Positions 45,700 to 59,550 are shown, counted from the first letter of the stretch. The stretch is DNA of 64,000 bases from Gnetum montanum (GCA_015680685.1 MNCI01004586.1:472688-536687), one strand, 5' to 3'. Made by a program: numbers and translations. The notes: a model not told the origin generated them from the letters alone.

Positions 45700-46990
45700 T
45701 TATCTCATCATAACCGAGACAAATGATTAGCAACCATGTTCTCAGTTTCCTTCTCTTCTACCATAGTAAGATCAAATTCTTGAAGGATCACGAGCCACCA
45801 TATGCCACGAGGGCTCACCGTTGGTTTCTTCATAAGGAACCAAATGACATTGTGGTTCATATGCGCAAACATCTTGTATCCAAGAAAATAGTGTTGGAAC
45901 TTTTCCAAGGCAAACACCATTATCATTCATTCATTTTCAGTGCTAGTGTACTTTAATTGAGCACCCACAATACTTTGGCTTGCATAGTGGATGTAATATG
46001 GATGCTTCTGGTCATCCAACTATGTGAGCATGGCTCCCAATGCATAGTTAGATGCATTCGTCATGATGTGAAATGGTATGAACCAATTAAGGGCTCATAG
46101 AATTGGAGTCTCTATGAGTTTTTGCTTCAGTTTTTGGAATGTAGATTTACATTTCCCAATCCAAACAAATAGGGCGTCTTTCCTGGTCAGCTCCACCAAC
46201 AACTTGGCGATCTTCGAAAAATTCTCGATGAAGCACTGGTAGTAACCAATGTGTCCAAGGAACGACTAGACATCCCTTATAGTTCATGGATGACTAGGAA
46301 TTCCTTAGATGACCCTAATTTTCTCAAGATCCACTCCAATTCCTTCTTGTGAAATTTGATGCCCCAAAACAGTGCCTTCTTGGACCATTAGATGCCTCTT
46401 TTTCCAGTTGAGCTGTAAGTTAGTTTCTACACATTACTTCAAAACTTGCTCAAGGTAGTCCAAGACCTCCTCAAATGTTGCCCCATAGGTGGAGAAGTCA
46501 TCCATAAAAACTTCTACACCATTACTGATTTTCTACTAGAAGATGTTAAGGACAAGGTGTTGGAAGGTTGCGGGTGCATTACACAGGCCAAAGGGCATCT
46601 TCCTGTATGCGAAAGTCACCCAAGGACTTGTAAATGTTGTCTTGGCCTAGTCCTTTGGTGTAATCTGGATTTGGTTATATCCATTATAACCATCCAAGAA
46701 GCTGTAGTAATAATGCCTCAAAATGGTATCCAACACCTGGTCCACAAATGGAAGTGAAAAATGATCCTTAAAGGTTGCCATATTTAGTAATCAAAAATCA
46801 ATACAGACCCTCCATTTTCCATCCTTTTATGGCACAATCATGAGTGGGCTAACCCATTCACTATCTTCAATGGGGTAGATGAATCCTGCCTTCAACAATT
46901 GCTCAATTTCATCCTTGACGATCTGTTTAATTTTGGGATTCAATCGTCTTTCCGGCTGTCATCGTGGCTTCATGGAGGGGTCGATATAGA
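45700..46990 (-). pseudogene. Element C RT and RNase H, broken
   Basis: The RT active site is VFMDDFSTYG (FMDD 46497-46508). RNase H at 45708-46080 has ALEKFQHYFLGYKMFAHMNH. The order and sequence are close to A and P2. Several stops. Confidence 0.8.
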
Positions 46991-47419
46991 TTCGATGTTG
47001 GCATACTGTAGGATCAATCCCTATTCACTTAGGATATGACCATGTGAAGGTAGTCACCCACTTGTTTACCATCCGTAGTAACTTCTTTTTTTGCTCAGGA
47101 GAAAGAGTGACACTGATTATTACCAGCTTATCATGTTGCAAGAATGCATATTCCAGATTGACTGATCAGGGTTTTAGTTCTAGGGGCTCCTGTTTAAAGC
47201 TTTCAAGGATCTATAGATTTCCCCAATCAGTAGCATCATTAGTAGTGAAAATTTATCGATGGACATGTTCCAATTTATCTATGCTCCCCATATAGATACA
47301 TACAAGGCTCTCAAAGGGTTCCATGCATAGGGTGCCACTATCAAAATTAGTAGTCAACCACTGGGTGCCTTCTTGATTAGTGGCTACTACGTATAGGCAT
47401 CGTTGAATTTTTAATTCAG

Positions 47420-47990
47420 TGGCACATCAACTGCATACTTGAATGGATGTCTGCTTAATAGACCAAAGTTGTTGCACACAATTACACTCAGATTCACTAT
47501 ACGCGATGCATGGAACATGCTTCTTCTCAATCTTCCCAAAAGGATTTTCCTTGGAAATTTTAAGGGAGAGATCTCGGAGTCCCAAACATGCATCCACTAT
47601 GTTGAGCCATGCTCTTCCCATTATAATCGAAAAGTCCCCCTTGCAATTATCGACACAGATCACCAAGAAATCAGTAGGCTAGGACCACCCATAAATGATG
47701 GTCACAATATCTTCCCAAGGGAATAGTAATGGATTGGTCTACTAACTCAAGCTGAATGTTGCTTTCCTTCAACGGAGGCAAGTTCCAAGTCTTATATATA
47801 TCATGTGAAATTAGGTTGACATCTAACCCGAAATCCAAAAGAGCTTTGCACGACTTGTTTCTTGCTACCTGAAGGTATATGAGGGGGCTTCCTGGATCAT
47901 CCAAATTCTGAGGGAGATGACCCACCTTAATCGAATCTATTACATCATGTGTTAACATGATGGTTTGCACATTCGAAGGCATTTGGATTG
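47420..47990 (-). pseudogene. Element C aspartic protease, broken
   Basis: LLDFGLDVNLISHDIYKTW (about 47800-47855) retains the catalytic Asp. The following PLKESNIQLELVDQSITIPLG and LRDLSLKISKENPFGKIEKK (47530-47590) are the standard blocks of this family. Only a few lesions are visible. Confidence 0.78.
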
Positions 47991-48099
47991 AAGGTTTCTT
48001 GAAGGATTGAGTATCAGAGGCAGCTGAAGATGCAAGGGCACTAGCTATAGGTGAGTATGAGGATGTGTTTAGGTTATTAAGCTGAAAAAAGGAATGTTT

Positions 48100-50045
48100 C
48101 CATGGTTTTAATTCCGACCCACTAGGCTAAGAAGCCAATTGTAAATTAATGGCCCTCTTGACATTATGTTGTTGTGGCTATGGTGATATTTCTCCCTGCA
48201 TGGGCGGAGCAGGAGGTACCTAAGTTGAGGGTTGATGGATAGGTATGGTAGAAGGAGATGGCAAAGGATAATGCAGATGTAGGTTTTTGCCCTTAGGTGA
48301 TGGAGATTATCCCCAAAAGCATTCTGGTATGTATTAATGATTTTGGAAGGTTATGTGACTAAAAGAATCCTACGGGGAGATTGGCTGCTGAACATAGTAC
48401 CCATAAGGATCTGGTTGCTGGTAAGGGTAATGCTACCTTGGGGGTCGCATCCCCCATGATTCTGGGTGCTACCATTGCTAGTAGTGCTCATATAGTTGCG
48501 GCAAACCTCCACTTAGATAATATCCCAACTACTAGTGGAACTTCTTGGAATTACCTTGGGGATAAGGCAACCTTTGGGGTGTTTACCTTTTTGCTAAATG
48601 AGGATTTAGAGCATACATCCTAGACTCTTACAAATGTGACATGACAGGGCAACATCCCCTAGGATGTTCATACTAGCATATGTTACATCCTTCATCTTCC
48701 TCGATGTCTGAGTTTGCAACTTGTTCTACTGTAGCAACCTTGCCCTTACCTTTATGGTAGGCACATTCAACCTCTTTTCTCCTTAATGGATCTTGATCAT
48801 TACTCTGTTCTTTATATTCTTCTATGATTTTTAGAACACTTTGAAATTTTTCATCCAAAGAATCTCACATCTTGTCCACCTTGGCTGAAATTTCAGAAGT
48901 GAACTTGTGTATGGGTAAAGTCTTCCTGTTCACCACTGCATCCAGAGATGACTCCTCCTTGTCTTCATAGAATCGAACCTCCCTCTTCTGGATGGAAGGG
49001 TCCCAATTATATTCCTCTACACTTTTCTATTTCTGTAGTTCTCCCTCTTATTTGGCTACTTGCTCAATTAATCACTGAAGCTGATGAGCCTTAACTTAGA
49101 GAGCCGTCCTTGAGCACAAACACTAAGGGTCCATCTTGTTTTGAAATGGAGCCCATCTATGACATGGCAGAGCTTTTCTAGCTGAGAATAGTCATGACCA
49201 GGACATCGGTGCAACAGGGAGTAATATCTACCCATGGTTGCATCCAAGGGTTCATGGCTACCTTGTTTCCACCCCTGAATTTGTCATCTTAGATTAGACA
49301 CTTTGGAGTAGGTTTGGTATTTGTCATTAAAGAGCTCCAGCATCATATTCCATTGCCTAATTTATTCTAACTCCAAAGATTGGTACTAGTTTTCTGCTTT
49401 CTTGGTGAGTGTTCAAGGAAAAAACTTGAGTTTCTGCCATTCATTTTCAATATTTTACAGGGTACATGCATCATGAAATGCTTGCAGGTGAGTCTGCAGG
49501 TTGCAATTATATCCCCCTTCAAATTTGGGGATGTTGTTCATATCAAGGCACTTGATCCGACTATTTCTCAAGTGCCTGGTAGGTATGTGAATTGCCTCTG
49601 CTATGTTGAGCATGCTTTGAGTGGCAAGTAGTGGTTCATCAAATTCATGGTCTTGATGATGGCCATAGCATCTGTGATGGTCTCTACTACCTCTCCTTTC
49701 ATGATGATGAGCCTCCCATGATTGTCCACACCCTTGGTTATCACATTCCTATAGGCATCCTTGATCATGCAATCTTAGTGATCACCATCATCACGATCCC
49801 TCCTACGAAAATTATGGTTGGATTCATAACCTAATGAAGCTAGGGTGGAAAGAGGGGAATGAGAAGAGGGGAGAGGACTACCACCCCCACTGTGTCGATC
49901 ACCTCCTCTTCCACGACGATAGCCTCGATCATCATATCCATCTTCACCTTCGTCATGATCTCCTCCAAGGGATCCCTCAACATCCTAGAACTCTTGGTCA
50001 CTTAAACCTTTACTATGTATGATGGATCAAATGTTCTAACACAGG
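48100..50045 (-). pseudogene. Element C gag, N-terminus lost
   Basis: Capsid-like core between about 48960 and 49620, an Arg/Asp/His-rich linker at 49640-50000, and the knuckle relic CNIC, stop, YEHPRGCC at about 48650-48695. The SIIH block near 50010-50035 is the last recognisable gag sequence before the deletion junction. Confidence 0.7.
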
Positions 50046-50545
50046 GGCAAGATGCAGAAGAACGAGGATGTTCTAACCTAGGATTTCATGCTTCTAGCCA
50101 AAACAGAAACATATAGCCAAAACTTCCAATCCAAGCTAAAATCTCTACACTAACAATGGCTTGTGAGCTTAACCTAGACATTAATCCAGCCCATAAAAAA
50201 TTTTTGATGATATTGAATATGCTAAATGAGAATCAAAAAATAGCCTTGAAAATTAATGAAGTGCACACGACACACCACAAATAATATCATGATGCATAGG
50301 TAAGAAGAGTTTAATTACAACCTGGTGATAAGGTCCTTTATTAAAATCCCATGCATGTACCACAATGCGCTAAGTTTCAAACATTATAAAAAGGATCTTA
50401 CATCATACATTCAACTTTTCCTTCTAGGGCCATGATAATTTACCATCCATCAAGCCCTCAAAAATTTCTATTAGTCAACATATAGCAACTTAATCCATTC
50501 CTAGAACCCCAAGTAACCAGCAACACTAACACCTCTATGAAAGAA
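50046..50545 (+). pseudogene. P2 integrase C-terminal region
   Basis: It aligns with the post-catalytic end of integrase in A (about 11840-12100, minus strand): the CCATGCATGTACC, TTTCAAACATT and GGGCCATGATAAT segments keep order and spacing. Numerous stops. It begins immediately after the broken end of element C. Confidence 0.55.
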
Positions 50546-50583
50546 TAGGCATGCCCTATTTTCCAAATCTCCTTCTCTTAACA

Positions 50584-52103
50584 TAGTCGTAGGGGAGATA
50601 ACCATTCATGCTAATATCTTGATGAGGCTAACCAATTTTACACTATTTTATTTTGCAACATTCTTTATACGTTTTTCATTTTCTTGAATATTTTATTGAT
50701 TATTCTATATATTTTCTTTTTTTTTTCTTCTTTATTAATTTCATTTAGTCTTAATTAGAAATCTTTCATTTTGTTTATGGCTAGTAAATTTTTGAAAGTT
50801 ATTCAATGAAGCTATCAAAATTATGATTGATTAACCAATAGACCAAATTTTATCTTTGGATTATTTTTTCTACTAACAATCTATCAATTTTCTAATTGTA
50901 TTAGGCAGTGAGCTCATGACATCCATTCATTCCATTGGTTCCATGAGAAATTGGTATCCTTGGAAGTATGAAGGTTCTTTCACATTACAACTAAAAAGTA
51001 CCCAATGAACTAGGGAAGGACCAAATGGGAATGGAAAAGGGTGTGGCCTCAAGGAAATTTGATGTGTTTTTCTCTTAACTTCCTTTTGAAAGTTCTATGA
51101 TACTCCACTAGTATATCATCACTCCTATTATCGACCATGCATAGAAGCATGTCTTTGCATGGTGTGGTTCCCATGAAAAAAAAACAATATGGGAATTCAA
51201 AGCACATCCCTTAGACTCAATAATGGGCTACAAGCACTAGTTATGGAGCTAGAAAGACATGTTACTCATGCTTGAAGGCATCCTTCTAACTAAGACCCTC
51301 TGCACTTCCTTCTTCTCTTGGAGTGATGATTCTCCTTTGGGGTTATCATAAACTTTTGATCAGAGGAAAATTTGTTAATGTGAAGTTGCTCTAAGTGGAA
51401 TGGACTTGGTTTAGACTTGGAAAAACTGATATCAGATCATCTTAATCACAATTTTTACTAAGAACCTCGTGACTAGGATGCAAATTCTCTATCCATCATT
51501 CTCTCTCTCTCTCTCTTTGTACCATTTATTCATTGTATTTTCCATCACCTCACTACCTCATACCATGGTGAATTATTTAGTTTTGTTTTGTAGATAGCAT
51601 AACCCTAGAACAATTTCTTTCATGGATATGAAATTTAACTTACCACAATCATTCATCATCCTTGATGTCCATGGACTCCTTGTGATGAAAGTATGCAAGG
51701 GCATGATAGGCATACACTTGCTTTGGGAAGGATCTAGTTGCATCCATTTGGTCTACCTCAAGTTCAATTCCCTAGCCATGGATCACTTGATCAATCAATC
51801 ATCTCAATAGCATTATCACATCTAGTTTTGCTTTCTTTAGTAGTATAACTTCCTCAAAGAACTCATCCAATCCACTTGTTTTGCTTCACATTGGCCTAAC
51901 CTATCCTCTTTCATGTTGTTGCCACCATTCTACATATTTTTAGCTTTCATTTGGCTCTCGTTTCATTCCAAAACTCGTCCAAAATTCCTCTATTTCAAAA
52001 TGTGAAAGATAGCTATGAATAGTTATGTTAACGCATCCCTATTGATGTAGTGGGATGAGTTAATGTATCCCCATTGACATACCATAAAAATCCTATAAAT
52101 ACA
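50584..52103 (+). other. P2 noncoding region: internal PPT, stem-loop, U3-like block
   Basis: The internal polypurine site AGTCGTAGGGGAG (50584-50596) is followed by T-rich sequence, the stem-loop at 51161-51208 (CCCAT with ATGGG), the CTTTGGGAAGGATC block (51720), a CT microsatellite (51502-51516) and an array plus TATA block (52022-52103: GTTAACGCATCC, ATTGATGTAG, GTTAATGTATCCCCATTGAC, then CCTATAAATACATG). The last resembles U3 of the P2 LTR and precedes ORF3 by about 460 bases. Confidence 0.6.
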
Positions 52104-52563
52104 TGCAATACTTAGGTTATTTTTCATCATTTTCTAAAAACCACTTGAAGAGTTTTCATAAATTCTCAGAGCCAAAGAACCTTTCAAACATCCTAACTTT
52201 CAAACTGCTTACTGGATTTCATCCATTTTTCGATCCTCGAGCCATTGAAGGTATACTTTATGTCATCAAGAACATAAAACTTAGATCTTTCACAAAACAT
52301 TTTTTGAAATTTTTCAAACTCTCTGTGGCTAAACTATTAAAATAATATTAAATTAATTACCATAAAGGGTTAATACCAATAAACAAACTCCATTAACTAG
52401 GAATAAAATAATATCCTTAACCTGTTATCATAAAACAAGAAGTTAAATGATAAACTCCTAATGTTGAAGAAATTAACATAACCTAATCTACTAAAGTAAG
52501 ATTTTTAAATAAATAAAGGCTATGAACTAAAGAACTAACCATGGGTTATGTTTGTGATCACAC

Positions 52564-55400
52564 ATGGTGCCTAAACAATAACTATAACCAAGAGGATCAT
52601 TGCAACCAAGGAAATAGCAATCCCAAGGAGGAAGGAGCTAACAACAACAATAATCCCAAGAACAAGTAGTTAACGAGATGCATCCTACTAGGCCTCTTCA
52701 GGAGGAACTTGAAGCGGAATCTATTACGTAGATTCCCACTACAAAGATGGGCCAATCTAGGTAGGATGAGGCTCCTAGACCAAGATCTAACCAAGAGGTC
52801 ACACTCACGAAGACATGCTTGGAGCATATTAGAACCAAGAAGGTCCAAACTTCTATTTTATAAGAGCTGAACTTTGGACCCTTCTTGGAGTTAGCACTAG
52901 AAGAAGTTAAACAATAGTTATAGGGGCCTCCCCTGTGGTTCATTTTCTCCAATAGTGCAGAGTCATACATGGAGGAGACATACCTATTGTAGAATAACTA
53001 ACAAGAAGATGCATTAGTAAAAATCAAAGACATCACCATCTCTTATTTTGTTGAGGCCATAGCTGAAGCCCTCAATTAGCTAATACTAAGTCAAAACCTG
53101 CAAAAATAACCATGCAAGTAAACCTAGAGGCAAAAAAGGAATGGGTTCATCGATTTTACAAAGTGAACCATAAGGAGTATGTCATCCTAACAAAGGAAAA
53201 TTGAGCCTACATCAAGATCATAGCCTATCATCTAAACCCAGTGGTAAGGCCAAGTAAGATAATAGCCTTCTCTCCAAGGGCATGCATGGCTCTAAGAAGA
53301 TAATTCCTTGTCAACCTACCCTAGTTCATCTTCCTAAAAATAAAGAAATGTTTCAAGGAAAAAGAGAAGGGTAGGAAGATACTTTCATTCCCATGCTTGA
53401 TCATAAAATTGTGCAAAAGGGAGGGGATAGCTCATTACTTAAATGATGTGGTCCATCATGCTCTTATCATACCATGGGAGGAGATGATGAAGGATAAGGT
53501 AGTAGCAAAACTACGAGAAGAGGAGTAGCCATCACCACCACCACCTATAGCCCTAGAAACCACATGGGATATGCTTGTAGCTCTAAAACAGCTCAAGAAG
53601 CTTCAAGAGCAACAACTGCAACAACAACAAGGATTTGTAGGTGGTGGAGAGTCATATGTCTATCATTCAACAATGAGCCATCTACATAAGGTTACAAGGA
53701 CCATCACATAGGTGGATAGTAAGACAATGCCCCTCTTCTCTACATAGTGAAACCAAACATCCACAAGACCCAATCCAAGTGCCAAGGAGATCACTATGTT
53801 CATTCCTAGACAAGCATTTTCCAAAATTTTAGGAAATACAACAACCTTCTTTGTCATGTTGGAGTAAGGCGAAGGAACAATGATCCTAGTGATGTTGCAC
53901 AATAGCCAAGAGATAGTGGCAAAGGTGGTGGTTAATAGAGTGAATGAAGCCCTTAATGCTCTTGCGGTGCCTATACCAAATATAGTTGCAATGACAAATA
54001 TCCATGTATTAGTAGGAGCAAGAAGTGATCAAATGAGTGCTACCAAACACAAGGAATGTTGGAGAGACTAGTAGAAGCCAAAAAACCACTTCTAGAGATC
54101 TTTGATCTCATAGATGAGATTATTGCAAACTATTTGCAGCTACTAGAGATAAGGTGTAAGTTGCTAATTACAAATGTGCAACTTGAGGAGACCATCATGA
54201 CTATTATCAGTTGACCATTGAAGTTGCAGAGTTATAAGCTTATCTCTTAGATCTTGTCATTCTCTAGCTAGAGCTTACAGAAGATGAAGCTTTTCAATAG
54301 CTTCAATGAAAATATCAAGAGGCTAAGAATGAAAAAGAGATGGCAATCTTTGATGCATATAGGTTAGAGGCCATGACCAACAACACTGACAAGGACCTAT
54401 CACACATGTGCAAAGAGAACTTGGTCCTCACTAAGGATAATCATCACATAGAGAATTCTTAGCAACAAAAGGACTAGATGGTCAAATACATCCACCACTA
54501 GCAGGAGCAACTTGCTAAGGCTAACTTGATTTTGAGAAGGTTGGCAACTAAGAATAGGAATCTCTTGATGAAGGAGGCTTATGCCCTTCATGAGAGAACT
54601 ACAATTGAGATAACTGCCTAGAAGAATGAGACCCTAAAGTTTAAGAAAGTGAAGAATCATTATAGGGATCAAGTTAGGCTACTCAAGGAAGATAACAAAA
54701 ATAAAATAAATTTAGCAAATACAAAGGTGAATGAGGGCATCTAGTAATTCTAATAAAGAGAAGACACATGGAAACCCATCTTTGATAGACTAAGTGCATA
54801 TAATCAAGTAGAGATCCATCTTAAGAAGTTGTAGATCAAGAAGATGACAGAGTACATGGAGCATGCCAACCTATAATATGCAAACTTGGTAATGCTAACA
54901 ACAAGGAGATCAAGGACTGATTTAGAGAAGCAAGTCACTAGCTCCTACCTTCTTTATGAGGTAGAGTTCAATCTCCACAAGGAAAAAAATAAAATTTAGA
55001 GACAACTAATGCAAAGCTTGAAGTTCTCATAACCAAGTTCACCAATCAACAAACTATTGCTAAGAACTTAGCAATAAGGATGAAGGACTACCTAAAGCTA
55101 TATAACCTTGTAAAAATGTTCAATATTGAACGTAAAACATTCGTAGCCTAGTTTATTAACATGAAGAAGATGTTTCCTTCAATGACATGTCCATGGGACA
55201 TCCCTACACCATCTCATCTAGGCGAAGCAACCTAGACTATTTACGACCCACATAGTAAGGAAGAAAAGATGATAGTGGCAAGGCAACCTCAACCCCCAGC
55301 AATACTAAGACATAATGAAGGACCTTTTGAGCCATGGAAGACTCCACCTCCAGGCATCATATAAGACATCATCATGCCTACATCCATTCAATAGGCACTT
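52564..55400 (+). pseudogene. P2 ORF3, broken
   Basis: It starts ATGGTGCCTAAAC and shows the SYMEETYLL form of the conserved WYMGETYLFW block at about 52967. It continues with coiled-coil sequence (54160-55130, including TWKPIFDRLSAYNQVEIHLK at about 54769) and the tail MTCPWDIP and SKEEKM, ending near 55360. It is more heavily interrupted than the C copy. Confidence 0.65.
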
Positions 55401-55841
55401 GCTAAAATTTTGTCCTAGTATCTAGTTTTGTACAATCTGGCACTTCGAGTTATTCAAAGTCTATTAATCTATCTATTAATAAAGTTCCATACTTTTCCAC
55501 ATGTTGTAAAAACCTTGATCCTAATTTTGTTTACTCAAGGATGACCTTTTAGTTAATCATGGGGGTATGATGAACCATCAATAAAATAGGTTACATTGAT
55601 GCATGTCTAGCAACATAGGCCCTTCAATGTATCCTATAAAGCATTGACGTAGGTACATTGACACTAATGCAGGTATTGCGTATATAAATGTACACATCCC
55701 TCGCATTTGTGATACCTGTCGATCATAACTTAGCCAAAATCTTACAGTTTTCTTCTAAGAAAGTTAGAATACTTTCCCTCTCAGTGCCCACAGCATGGAT
55801 CTAAGTGATTATATGACATTTTATTTGACTGCATCTATGCC

Positions 55842-56941
55842 TGATGAGCAGTGAGGTACCCCTATGCTCAACCATACGAATACAAGCATTTTCACGCGTG
55901 ATCTAGTCAAACTCCGCAGACGGACTAGTTGTGGCACCTAGACAGTTATCCTTAGGTCGCAGTTTGCTGTCTTCCCACCTAGACTAGTATTTATCATTTG
56001 TCACGTATGGTTTAGTCCAGAGTGAGGTGTATGATGTGTTCCTAATTCTATGCTACTCCTGAGATAATGGATAATAATATTAACTAAACTAAGCTAGGAG
56101 GGAAAGGGTAAGAGAGTCTAATCTAGCCTAAGTGTGATGAGCAACCAATTCCTTGATCAACTGTACACATCTTGGACTTCGTGCACGACTACCACTGGGA
56201 CTACCAAGCGCAGGTCCTAGGTACGCCATTGGGATTACCAAGCGCAGATCCTAAATACACCACTGGGATTACCAAGTGCAAATCCTGGCTATGCCATTAG
56301 GCTACCAAGTAGTCACACTTAAATGCTCGTAACCAAGTCGTACTCGTTCCGCTTCTAGGAGTTTAAGGATGAGAGACTAATCGTGATGAGCAACCGATTC
56401 CTTGACTAACCGTACACATTCATAAATGCTCGTAATCAAGTCGTACTCACACTGTGCTACAAAAATAATAAATAGCATTAAATAAATAAACAATAAATAA
56501 ATAACAAAGTGAATGCTACAATGATGAAGTAATCTCAATCTTTATTGCCGGTCATGTGCATGTCCAAGTACGTCACACTCAAATAAAAACACCGTACAAC
56601 TACATTCACCACACTGTGGGTAGACACTGGAAAAATAAACTAACTCTGGAGGGATCAAACTGCCAGAGTTTCACTACACTCTAAACTGGGATCCCTAAAA
56701 CTGGGAAAGCCGCCTCTTATTTATAGATTTGGTGGTGCGACGCAATGTCGCATACGCGATATCACGGGAAAAGATGCGATATGGCATATGATACATCGTG
56801 TACGCGATATCGTAGCCCATGCAATATCACAGGTGTGATATCCCAGCTGTGATATCACAACCACTGGGATATCACGGCTATGATATCATGGTAGTGATAT
56901 CACAGCCAGCAAATTCATGACCCATCATACCCCCACGACTG
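55842..56941 (-). repeat. Element D 3' LTR with long GATATCNC array and polypurine tract
   Basis: TGATGAGCAGTGAGG to ATGACCCATCA (56927). TATA CTATAAATAAGAGG on the minus strand, 56726-56713. The array 56732-56910 has about 11 units, such as GCGATATCAC, GTGATATCAC and GGGATATCAC. Inside the LTR (56200-56300) three direct repeats of CACTGGGATTACCAAGCGCA also occur. Tract GTCGTGGGGGTA at 56928-56941. Confidence 0.88.
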
Positions 56942-57087
56942 AATGAAAACTCGTCCTCGAGTTATAGTGATTACACAGTGGATTGGTATGGGATTATTAA
57001 CTAGAAAATGAAATGGGATGATGCCGCAGTGTGGGAAGAAAATAAAACAAAGACACAACACACAGAATATTTACAAAAATTTGGAAC

Positions 57088-57684
57088 TCATGTAGTTCCT
57101 AGTGGCGGTGACTCCTCCATAGGTATCTTTCCCTTTTCTTTTGCTCCAGGTCTTGGGATTTGATGGCGTTGAAGTATGGCTTGGAGTTTCTCCTCTTGTA
57201 AGGCCTTGAGTGCCTTGGTGTGTGTGTAAGTTTGCATTTGTGCCATAGAGGTAGCCCAGTCAGCCTTATCTTTTTCTTCTGCCACCCTTTTATTCTTTGT
57301 CAACAATTTATTAAGTTGCTCGGTTCTGAAAGTGTTAAGCTGGTTCTAACCAGCTTTTGGCCCTGTATTTGGAAGGTTTAATACTTCCAAAATGGCTTGA
57401 ATAGAGAAATCAATAGTCACACCACAAATGTTAACTATGATGCCTTCTTCTTTGTTGTGCCAAAATTGGTACGTTTCCCCTAAGTACCAGGCATCGCTTT
57501 CAGAGAGGGTATCTCTTGCTTCTACCTGCCCAAACCGTATGATAGGAGGATCTTCTTGATGAATGCTGAATGATTGTTCCTCCTGTTCTGCATGTTGTCT
57601 AGTAGGATCGTGTCTTCCACCTCTTTGAAATCGTTCAATCACACCTTGAGTAGGACCTTCCTGTTGTCTGCGTTTTAGGGCCAT
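57088..57684 (-). pseudogene. Element D short ORF3
   Basis: ATGGCCCTAAAACGC at 57684 follows GTGTGATTGCAG directly. WYLGETYQFWHNKEEG and the VTIDFSIQAILEVLNLP helix match the first part of the ORF3 domain in C. After a single TAG at about 57343 the frame continues as a Lys/Glu/Gln-rich coiled coil and ends PLGTT at 57088. At about 198 codons it lacks the middle and tail of the C protein, so this is an internally deleted but nearly open version. Confidence 0.65.
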
Positions 57685-57699
57685 CTGCAATCACACGGG

Positions 57700-59550
57700 A
57701 CCAATTGTTAGCAAGGTTGTTACCAAAGTTAGGTTATACCTTACTGCTTACCTTAATGGATTTACTTTATTTCCATGTGATGTTAATTATTGGAAGAACA
57801 TGTCCCTAAAAGATTATAGTGTTGATTCCTCTTTGCTTAGGTGGCTTCCAAATTTAATTTTCTAGTATAGCTAAGGGGATGAAATTGTTTTTGACACATT
57901 TTATTCTTAATTTTAGAACTAATTACCCTTAAATATGTCCTTCAGGCGATGATGAATTTCAAAAAATTTATGCACTATTCAGCATGTGCCCCCTCCCCCA
58001 CGACTAAGCTAAACGCTCCAGGTTCAAGTAGGTTCAAATGAAATGAAAATCGGAGTACCAGCGTGCGAGTTATGGATATGAAAGCAAGGGATGCATAATC
58101 GCAAGTCGTAGAGAGAAATTTGAAAAACATCCCCTGCGTGAACAGTTGCAAATAATGTTGATTAGCACAGGGGGGTCATGTATATATATTTTTATTGAAG
58201 TTAGGGCACTTAGAGAATGTACCGAATTTTTAATATTTCTTTTGAAATTAACAATATAAACTAAGGACATCTGAATGATTGTTAAAGGGTTCCAGGGTAA
58301 TTCAACTAGTTCTGAAGGCACGAAAATTATGATGGTGTGGAATTTATCAATAAGGACCTTGAATGGTAGAGAAAAAGGCTATGTGATGGTAATAAGGGAA
58401 AGAAAATTATGAAAAATTAAGCTGAGGGTAAGAAATTGTGTGTTCTAGCTAGAGAATTAATGAAGATTACAACAAAATTACACAAGTGGGTCCTCCCCAA
58501 AGCAATTTTTAACCTATTATGCCCTTGTGTAACCACACTTAAAGTGTCCATGGGCACTAGAAGGGTTAAATGTAATCTGCACTAACTCCACAAAACACAC
58601 ACATGTAAATATCACCGAAATGAGATGAAAATTCTATGCTACACGAGACACGAGCTACAATTACACGAACAGTGAGATGAGATGAAGTAGAGAAAGGGAT
58701 CGTAGAGATTAGGACATGAGGTAATTGACCCTGGGCACAATGAATCCTGCGTGTAAAGCATGATTAACGTGTCATTAACCTGTCATTCCAAGATCAGGAC
58801 CAAGTCCATCCTTCTAAATAGTGACATCGCATTGTTTCATCCCATGATGAACAACTATGAGAGTACCATAACAACAAGACGTACGATCACTTGGCGTTTA
58901 GTACAAGGGAGGAGTGATTTTTGTTTTATGGTACTTTTCTTTTCTTTTCTCTCTTTTTCTTTTCTTTTTCACTTTACTGAATCTAGAGAAGCTGCCAACC
59001 TTCAGGCATGGCTGCATGTCTTTCTAGTGGGACCCCCTAGAACAGCGTTTGATTTTCAAGTGCCCTTTTGATTACTCTTACTCCCATTTTTCATTAGATC
59101 TACAAGGATCTTAGTACAACCAAGTTACATGATAACACCCATAGATGACACCAAAGAGAATCCACAAGTCCCCTTGATGTCACACCCTAACCATTCCCTC
59201 TTGGTCCATCCTTCTTCACTATGGGTACAATGAACACAAAATTAATTTTAAGTTTTAAAAATGTCAGGAATATCACTGTCCCCTTGAAAAGAACCTCTTA
59301 TTTATAGAGTGGATGAGTGGGTGTAATGGGCTCACTGTTCCATATAATTGATCACTCATGACTTAATAACATAAAACACACCTCAACCAATGATCCACAT
59401 GAGTGTTTTATTCGTAGATGAGATTACTTACAAAAACGTGAAAACACAAACACACAAAAAGATAAAACAAAAAGTTGAAAAATGAAAAACTAGAAAACAA
59501 AAAGTTGTAAAATTAAAGAAAATTAAAAAATATTTATTAATCATGCTTGT
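57700..59550 (-). other. Element D noncoding region with two polypurine-like sites
   Basis: GTCGTGGGGGAG at 57993-58004 and GTTATGGGGGATA at 59566-59578 (both minus). Between them lie the GGGTCCTCCCCAAAGC block (58489) and the GTAAAATTAAAG/AAAACAAAAAG-rich stretch (59440-59530). The conserved stem-loop is not recognisable; a pyrimidine tract (58932-58966) occupies its place. Confidence 0.5.

Larger units (their letters stand above)
38017..50045 (-). mobile_element. C: Ty3/gypsy element with full ORF3, 5' end deleted
   Basis: C runs from the 3' LTR (38017-38899) through ORF3, noncoding region, integrase, RNase H, RT and protease to gag, which stops abruptly near 50045. No 5' LTR or PBS follows; instead the P2 integrase C-terminus begins in the opposite orientation. 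A deletion therefore removed the 5' end of C and the middle of P2. The 5-mer left of C is CCTTA; no partner remains. Confidence 0.85.
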
